From Variovorax dokdonensis (GTDB lineage Bacteria; Pseudomonadota; Gammaproteobacteria; Burkholderiales; Burkholderiaceae_C), in contig NZ_JASZYV010000001.1 of assembly GCF_030316895.1 (NCBI RefSeq), positions 1,612,001 to 1,676,000 of the forward strand: DNA of 64,000 nt, read 5' to 3'. The notes under the pieces are model-generated. The model was not told the DNA's origin. It saw only the letters and a program-made list of their open reading frames with translations, and ran no database searches. Position 1 is the first letter of the stretch. Every line of letters begins with the position of its first letter. Shown piece after piece: positions 60,283 to 64,000 of this stretch. The position numbers and the translations under genes were made by a program.

Positions 60283-60753
60283 TCAGCTTCTCGGCATCGC
60301 CGTGGGCGGGCAGTGTTCGTCGCTCACAGTGACGCTGTATTCGTCATCGCCGACGCTGTAAAGGTGCTGGAAGCGGATGCCCCGCTTCATCATGGCGCGT
60401 GTGTTGGGGGTGCTGCAGTTCTTGGCCATGAGCCGCAGGCGCAGCACTTCGGGGTCGAGTCGCGTGGCCTGCACGTAGTGGTACGTGGCGGTCCGAGTGG
60501 CCGACGAATACTCGGCGCCCACCAGCACGGAATGATCTTCCATCTTCATCGGGACATGCTGCAGGACGGCCTGCACGCCGCTTTGCATGCCGGATTGCAA
60601 TTCGGTCTCGCTCATCGTGGCAAGTCGCAACGAATCGTCACCGCCAAAAGCGGGCGCCAGCGCGCCGAGTCCGAGGCCGAACGCGGTGGTCAGCGAGCGC
60701 AGCGCTCCTCGGTGGGCATTCGAAATGGTGGTCAGTTGAAGCGTCAGGGACAT
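60283..60753 (-). CDS. Hypothetical protein, possibly exported
   Basis: The 156-residue product begins MSLTLQLTTISNAHRGALRS followed by a mildly hydrophobic stretch ending AFGGDDS, which could be a signal peptide. The rest is soluble, with LQHVPMKMEDHSVLVGAEY, ATYHYVQATRLDPEVLRLRL and a C-terminal RGIRFQHLYSVGDDEYSVTV. Two cysteines (in KNCSTP and DEHCPP) could pair in the periplasm. The ATG at 60753 is used because AAGGGGG lies upstream of it; a 20-codon longer frame has no support. The family is not recognised. Confidence 0.65.
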   Translation of the reverse strand: MSLTLQLTTISNAHRGALRSLTTAFGLGLGALAPAFGGDDSLRLATMSETELQSGMQSGVQAVLQHVPMKMEDHSVLVGAEYSSATRTATYHYVQATRLDPEVLRLRLMAKNCSTPNTRAMMKRGIRFQHLYSVGDDEYSVTVSDEHCPPTAMPRS

Positions 60754-60865
60754 TGGCTCGGCCCCCTTGAAAATGTCAGATGAAAGTATGCATCGCGCCG
60801 AAACCATGGTCAACGAACCGTCTGGCCATCTAACCTTCGGTCGACCCCGAGCCTAAACTTGGGGC

Positions 60866-61288
60866 ATGAGGAGCATCCTGACAATATGTATCGGCAACAT
60901 CTGCCGCAGCCCACTCGCCGAGGTGGCCTTGGCGCGGGAGCTTTCGGGCGCCACCGTGTGGTCGGCGGGCCTGGGAGCGCTGGTGGGCGAACCGGCAGAT
61001 CCGCTGTCGGTGCAGCTGGCCAAGGAAAACGGCATGGACCTGAGCGCGCACCGTGCCCAGCAGGTCAACAGCATGATGTGCCAGCGCGCCGATCTCATCC
61101 TGGTGATGGAGCAGCACCACCGAGAGGAACTGGAGCGGCGCTATCCGGTCGTGCGCGGCAAGGTCTTCCGCCTGGGCGACACCGACATCGCCGACCCGTT
61201 CCGGCAGGCCCGTCCGGCCTTCGAACTGGCCTTCGGCAACATCTCGCGCGGCGCTGCGTCCTGGGCGCAGCGCATCCGACGCCTCTGA
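60866..61288 (+). CDS. Low-molecular-weight protein-tyrosine phosphatase
   Basis: The 140-residue cytoplasmic phosphatase has the P-loop CIGNICRSP (nucleophile Cys8, Arg14) and the general acid Asp110 in DTDIADPF. It belongs to the Wzb/Etp/Ptp group that dephosphorylates tyrosine kinases or other targets. In many bacteria these enzymes sit in exopolysaccharide clusters with a BY-kinase, but none is present here, so the substrate is unknown. It is convergent with msrA. The reverse-strand hypothetical gene upstream is divergent from it. Confidence 0.92.
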   Translation: MRSILTICIGNICRSPLAEVALARELSGATVWSAGLGALVGEPADPLSVQLAKENGMDLSAHRAQQVNSMMCQRADLILVMEQHHREELERRYPVVRGKVFRLGDTDIADPFRQARPAFELAFGNISRGAASWAQRIRRL

Positions 61289-61304
61289 GGACGCGCCTGC
61301 GCGC

Positions 61305-61817
61305 TCAGGCCGCCTTGCGGCGGGGCAGCACCCAGCCGGGGCGAACCCAGTGGCAGGTGTAGCCGTCGGGGTAGGTCTGCAGGTAGTCCTGGTGTTCCGG
61401 CTCCGCTTCCCAGAAAGGGCCGGCCGGCTTGACCTCGGTGACCACCTTGCCGGGCCACAGGCCCGAGGCGTCGACGTCGGCGATGGTGTCCAGCGCCGTC
61501 TGCCGCTGCGCTTCGCTGGTGTAGTAGATGCCCGAGCGATACGAGGTGCCCCGGTCGTTGCCTTGGCGGTCCCTGGTGCTCGGGTCGTGGATCTGAAAGA
61601 AGAACTCCAGCAGTTGCCTAAAGCTCAGCTTGTGCGGATCGAAGACGATTTCGACGGCCTCGGCATGGGTGCCATGGTTGCGATAGGTGGCGTTGGCCAC
61701 ATCCCCGCCGCTGTAGCCGACGCGGCTGCTGATGACGCCCGGATGCTGGCGCAGCAGTTCCTGCATGCCCCAGAAGCAGCCACCGGCGAGGATGGCGGTT
61801 TCGGTCGAAGTGCTCAA
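61305..61817 (-). CDS. msrA: Peptide-methionine (S)-S-oxide reductase
   Basis: MsrA reduces methionine-S-sulfoxide in proteins and free methionine, repairing oxidative damage. The 170-residue protein has the [11 protein letters not shown] motif with catalytic Cys14, [24 protein letters not shown] and the [17 protein letters not shown] region near the end. The start is taken as TTG at 61817: on the minus strand AGGAG is six bases upstream and the product then begins [13 protein letters not shown]. The 33-codon longer frame has no ribosome-binding site and would add an unrelated arginine/proline-rich tail. Confidence 0.93.
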   Translation of the reverse strand: MSTSTETAILAGGCFWGMQELLRQHPGVISSRVGYSGGDVANATYRNHGTHAEAVEIVFDPHKLSFRQLLEFFFQIHDPSTRDRQGNDRGTSYRSGIYYTSEAQRQTALDTIADVDASGLWPGKVVTEVKPAGPFWEAEPEHQDYLQTYPDGYTCHWVRPGWVLPRRKAA

Positions 61818-62060
61818 TTGATGCTCCTGCGAATGGCGATGTTTGACGAGGCGCCAAGCTTGCATGAAAGCGGCGCCCCGCGGCGGGCCCGGTGGACATC
61901 GCCCGGCTCCATTCAAGGGATTGCGGCTGGCACAACTTCGTGCACTTGTCTCTGTCTGGTTACTGTGGCCGGCAATCGACTATGCTCGTCGCACCAGACG
62001 CACGTTGTCGGTGCGTCGTCCACATCGCTCCCAGGGAGTCAGGCGAGAGGATCAGAAGGT
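61818..62060. promoter_or_regulatory. Divergent intergenic region between msrA and the DUF3300 gene
   Basis: This 243-base stretch holds no supported gene. A possible plus-strand promoter is TTACTG (61960-61965) with TATGCT (61981-61986), spaced 15 bases, about 75 bases before the DUF3300 start, where GAAGGT precedes the ATG. The promoter call is weak. Confidence 0.3.
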
Positions 62061-63416
62061 ATGACTGGACAATTTTCCCGATGGTTGGCCTGCGTGCTGC
62101 TCATGTGCGGCACAGCTCTGGCTTCGGCGCAGGACGCGCCCAAGCTCGACAACGCTCAACTCGACCAGTTGATGGCGCCGGTAGCGCTCTACCCGGATGC
62201 GGTGCTGTCGCAGTTGCTGATGGCCTCCACCTATCCGGACGACGTCAAGGAAGCGGCGGACTGGTCCAAGCGCAATCCGAGTCAGAGTGGTGATGCGGCC
62301 GTCAAGGCGGTCGAGAACGAACCCTGGGACCCGAGCGTCAAGTCGCTGCTGGCCTTTCCCTCGGTCATGGACATGGCCGGTCGAGAGCCGCAGTGGGTCG
62401 TCCAGATGGGCAACGCGTTTCTCGATCAGCCCAATGACGTGATGGATTCCGTTCAGCGCCTGCGCAGCCAGGCCCAGGCGGCCGGTTCGCTCAAGAGCAA
62501 TGAGCAGCAGACCGTGACGGTGCAGTCGCAGGGTCCGCAGCAGATCATCCAGATCGAGCCCGCGAATCCACAGGTCGTCTATGTGCCGCAGTACAACCCG
62601 ACGGTCGTCTACGGCGCTTGGGCGTATCCCGCTTATCCGCCTTACTACTACCCGCCGCTGCCAGGCTCGGTCTTCGCCACATCTCTGGTGGCCGGTATCG
62701 GCTGGGGGCTGGGCGTGGCCGCGGTCAATTCGATGTGGGGCGGTTTCAACTGGGGCCGCGGAGACGTCAACATCAACGTCAATCGGTACAACAACATCAA
62801 CGTCAACAACCGACTGAGCGCCAACCAGACCAACTTCCAACACAACGCGGCGCGCCGCGGGTCCACGCCCTACAACAGCGCCTCCAATCGCAATCGCTTC
62901 GACGCTCAGCGCCAGTCCGGCCTGGCCAACCGCGATCGTGGCGGTGGCAATCTTGCAGGTGGGCGAGGCGCTGCGCCAGGCGGCCGTGATGCCGCGCGCG
63001 ACCGGGCGGCGCAGTCTTTTCAATCGCGCACCGGCCAGTCGATTCCAGGCCATCGTGTCGACGGCGGCGGCCGCATGGCTCAGGGCGGGGCCGCCCAGAA
63101 CCGGTCCGGCCAAGGCGCGGCTGGAAACCGCGTCGGGCAGGGCGGTGGTCAGGCGCGCGAAAGCGCGGCATCGCGGCAGAACAGGGATCGCGCGTCGGCC
63201 CAGGCGCGTTCGAGAGCAGCCAATCACGACAACGCGTTCCGCGATGCCGGCAATGGCGCCAAGGTCCGGCAACAGGCCCAGCGCGGAAATATCCAGCACG
63301 CCAGCGCTCAGCGCGGTGGCGCCAACCGGTCGTTCTCGGGCGGCGGCGGTGCCCGTATGGGCGGCGGTGCTCGCGCCGGCGGCGGTGGGCACATGGGTGG
63401 CGGACGGCGGAGGTAA
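62061..63416 (+). CDS. DUF3300 exported protein with Gly/Arg/Asn-rich tail
   Basis: The 451-residue precursor has a signal peptide (likely cut after Ala23) and then the DUF3300 region (about 30-240) with LDQLMAPVALYPDAVLSQLLMASTYP, NPQVVYVPQYNPTVVYG and AYPPYYYPP. Residues about 245-451 are low-complexity, rich in Gly, Arg, Asn, Ala and Gln, and end in a glycine-rich tail. Function is unknown; the family is periplasmic or envelope-associated. The ATG at 62061 is preceded by AGAAGGT. The DUF2950 gene follows six bases later, a pairing common in proteobacteria. Confidence 0.87.
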   Translation: MTGQFSRWLACVLLMCGTALASAQDAPKLDNAQLDQLMAPVALYPDAVLSQLLMASTYPDDVKEAADWSKRNPSQSGDAAVKAVENEPWDPSVKSLLAFPSVMDMAGREPQWVVQMGNAFLDQPNDVMDSVQRLRSQAQAAGSLKSNEQQTVTVQSQGPQQIIQIEPANPQVVYVPQYNPTVVYGAWAYPAYPPYYYPPLPGSVFATSLVAGIGWGLGVAAVNSMWGGFNWGRGDVNINVNRYNNINVNNRLSANQTNFQHNAARRGSTPYNSASNRNRFDAQRQSGLANRDRGGGNLAGGRGAAPGGRDAARDRAAQSFQSRTGQSIPGHRVDGGGRMAQGGAAQNRSGQGAAGNRVGQGGGQARESAASRQNRDRASAQARSRAANHDNAFRDAGNGAKVRQQAQRGNIQHASAQRGGANRSFSGGGGARMGGGARAGGGGHMGGGRRR

Positions 63417-63422
63417 TCTCAC

Positions 63423-64000
63423 ATGACCAGCAAGAAATCGATGTTGCGCGCCATGCTTGTGGCCACCGCGCTGGTGTGGGGCCCCGTGACGGCGGTGTAC
63501 GCCCAGGCCAGCTACGCGAGCCCGCAGGCCGCAGCCGAGGCGCTGAATTCGGCGATCGCACTGAGCGACCGGGATGGCGTTCAGACGGTCTTGGGCGCCC
63601 ACTTCATGCGCTATGTGCCCGAGCACGACGTCAGCATGGAAGATGCCTATGCCTTCCTCGAAGCCTGGAACAAAGCGCATTCGATCGAGCAGACTTCCGA
63701 CACGCGGGCCGAACTGGTGGTGGGTGACGGTTGGCACTTCCCGGCACCGCTGGTCAAGAGTGCGAAAGGCTGGTCCTTCGATGTGAAGGCGGCCCAGGCG
63801 GAAATCAACCGGCGGCGGATCGGGCGCAACGAACTCGGCGCGATCGAGACGCTCAAGCAACTGTGCGCGGCGCAGGCGCGCTTTGCCCAAAGCCAAGGGC
63901 AGCCGGCCAGCCGGATCGTGAGCAGTGCGGATCGGCGCGACGGCCTTTATTGGCCTGCCGTCGATGGCCCTGAAAGCCCCCTGGGGCCGGATGCGCTCGT
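63423..64000 (+). CDS. DUF2950 family protein, 3' end outside window
   Basis: The open frame starts at ATG 63423, six bases after the DUF3300 stop, and runs off the window after 192 codons. It has a signal peptide (MTSKKSMLRAMLVATALVWG, likely cut after Ala27) and DUF2950-like segments: SPQAAAEALNSAIALSDRDGVQTVLG, GDGWHFPAPLVKSAKGWSFD and RRRIGRNELGAIETLKQLC. DUF2950 proteins are secreted or envelope proteins of unknown function that are often encoded beside DUF3300. The end, and so the full length, is not visible. Confidence 0.85.
   Translation, partial: MTSKKSMLRAMLVATALVWGPVTAVYAQASYASPQAAAEALNSAIALSDRDGVQTVLGAHFMRYVPEHDVSMEDAYAFLEAWNKAHSIEQTSDTRAELVVGDGWHFPAPLVKSAKGWSFDVKAAQAEINRRRIGRNELGAIETLKQLCAAQARFAQSQGQPASRIVSSADRRDGLYWPAVDGPESPLGPDAL

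Noticed and set aside
61350..62060. N-terminal extension of the DUF3300 gene over msrA
   Set aside because: It is antisense to msrA; the signal peptide begins at ATG 62061 with an upstream purine-rich site.

Overview
The window is chromosomal DNA of a GC-rich betaproteobacterium. Protein signatures and gene order point to Burkholderiales, most likely family Comamonadaceae (Variovorax/Acidovorax/Ramlibacter-like). The reasons are the unbroken tsf-pyrH-frr-uppS-cdsA-dxr-rseP-bamA-skp-lpxD-fabZ-lpxA-lpxB-rnhB order, a Kdo-hydroxylase gene between carB and greA, and the yhbY/rlmE-ftsH-folP-glmM block. The genus cannot be settled from the sequence alone. I saw no rRNA, tRNA, insertion sequence, prophage gene or CRISPR array.

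Region 1 (1-14031) is a dense, mostly overlapping plus-strand cluster. It runs from the end of translation factor EF-Ts through UMP kinase and ribosome recycling factor to isoprenoid, phospholipid and outer-membrane biogenesis (UppS, CdsA, Dxr, RseP, BamA, Skp) and lipid A synthesis (LpxD, FabZ, LpxA, LpxB). It ends with RNase HII and a SpoU-type RNA methyltransferase. Region 2 (about 14040-20505) has its own promoter and carries carAB, a Kdo 3-hydroxylase-type gene that ends in a clear intrinsic terminator, greA and a small membrane protein. Region 3 (20548-26886) holds a minus-strand glycosyltransferase and yhbY, then rlmE-ftsH-folP-glmM on the plus strand.

Region 4 (27073-34882) starts with a BvgA/BvgS-like phosphorelay: a LuxR-family regulator and a 1254-residue unorthodox hybrid kinase with two solute-binding-like domains. 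It continues with a PaiB-like protein, a tiny membrane-anchored protein, a TadA deaminase fused to a degraded alpha/beta-hydrolase, LD-carboxypeptidase and a small hypothetical gene.

Region 5 (35205-54460) is the most unusual part. A class III cyclase with an FHA domain precedes a 4102-residue surface protein with a LEPR motif, a DUF4347 domain, many DUF11-like and VCBS-like modules and an internal 777-bp near-identical tandem duplication. Directly behind it are a TolC-type outer-membrane lipoprotein, an RND-type periplasmic adaptor, a second adaptor with a GAF-like cytoplasmic head, and a polytopic M50 metalloprotease fused to a PqqD-like N-terminus and a HlyD-like C-terminus. No ABC ATPase is present. 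I infer a type-I-like export system dedicated to the giant protein in which the M50-HlyD protein sits where the ABC transporter would normally be.

Region 6 (54457-64000) is ordinary accessory and housekeeping content: a BASS-family transporter, an AidB-like acyl-CoA dehydrogenase, the serine-biosynthesis pair serC-serA, a low-molecular-weight tyrosine phosphatase, msrA, a DUF3300 protein, the start of a DUF2950 gene that runs off the window, and two hypothetical genes.
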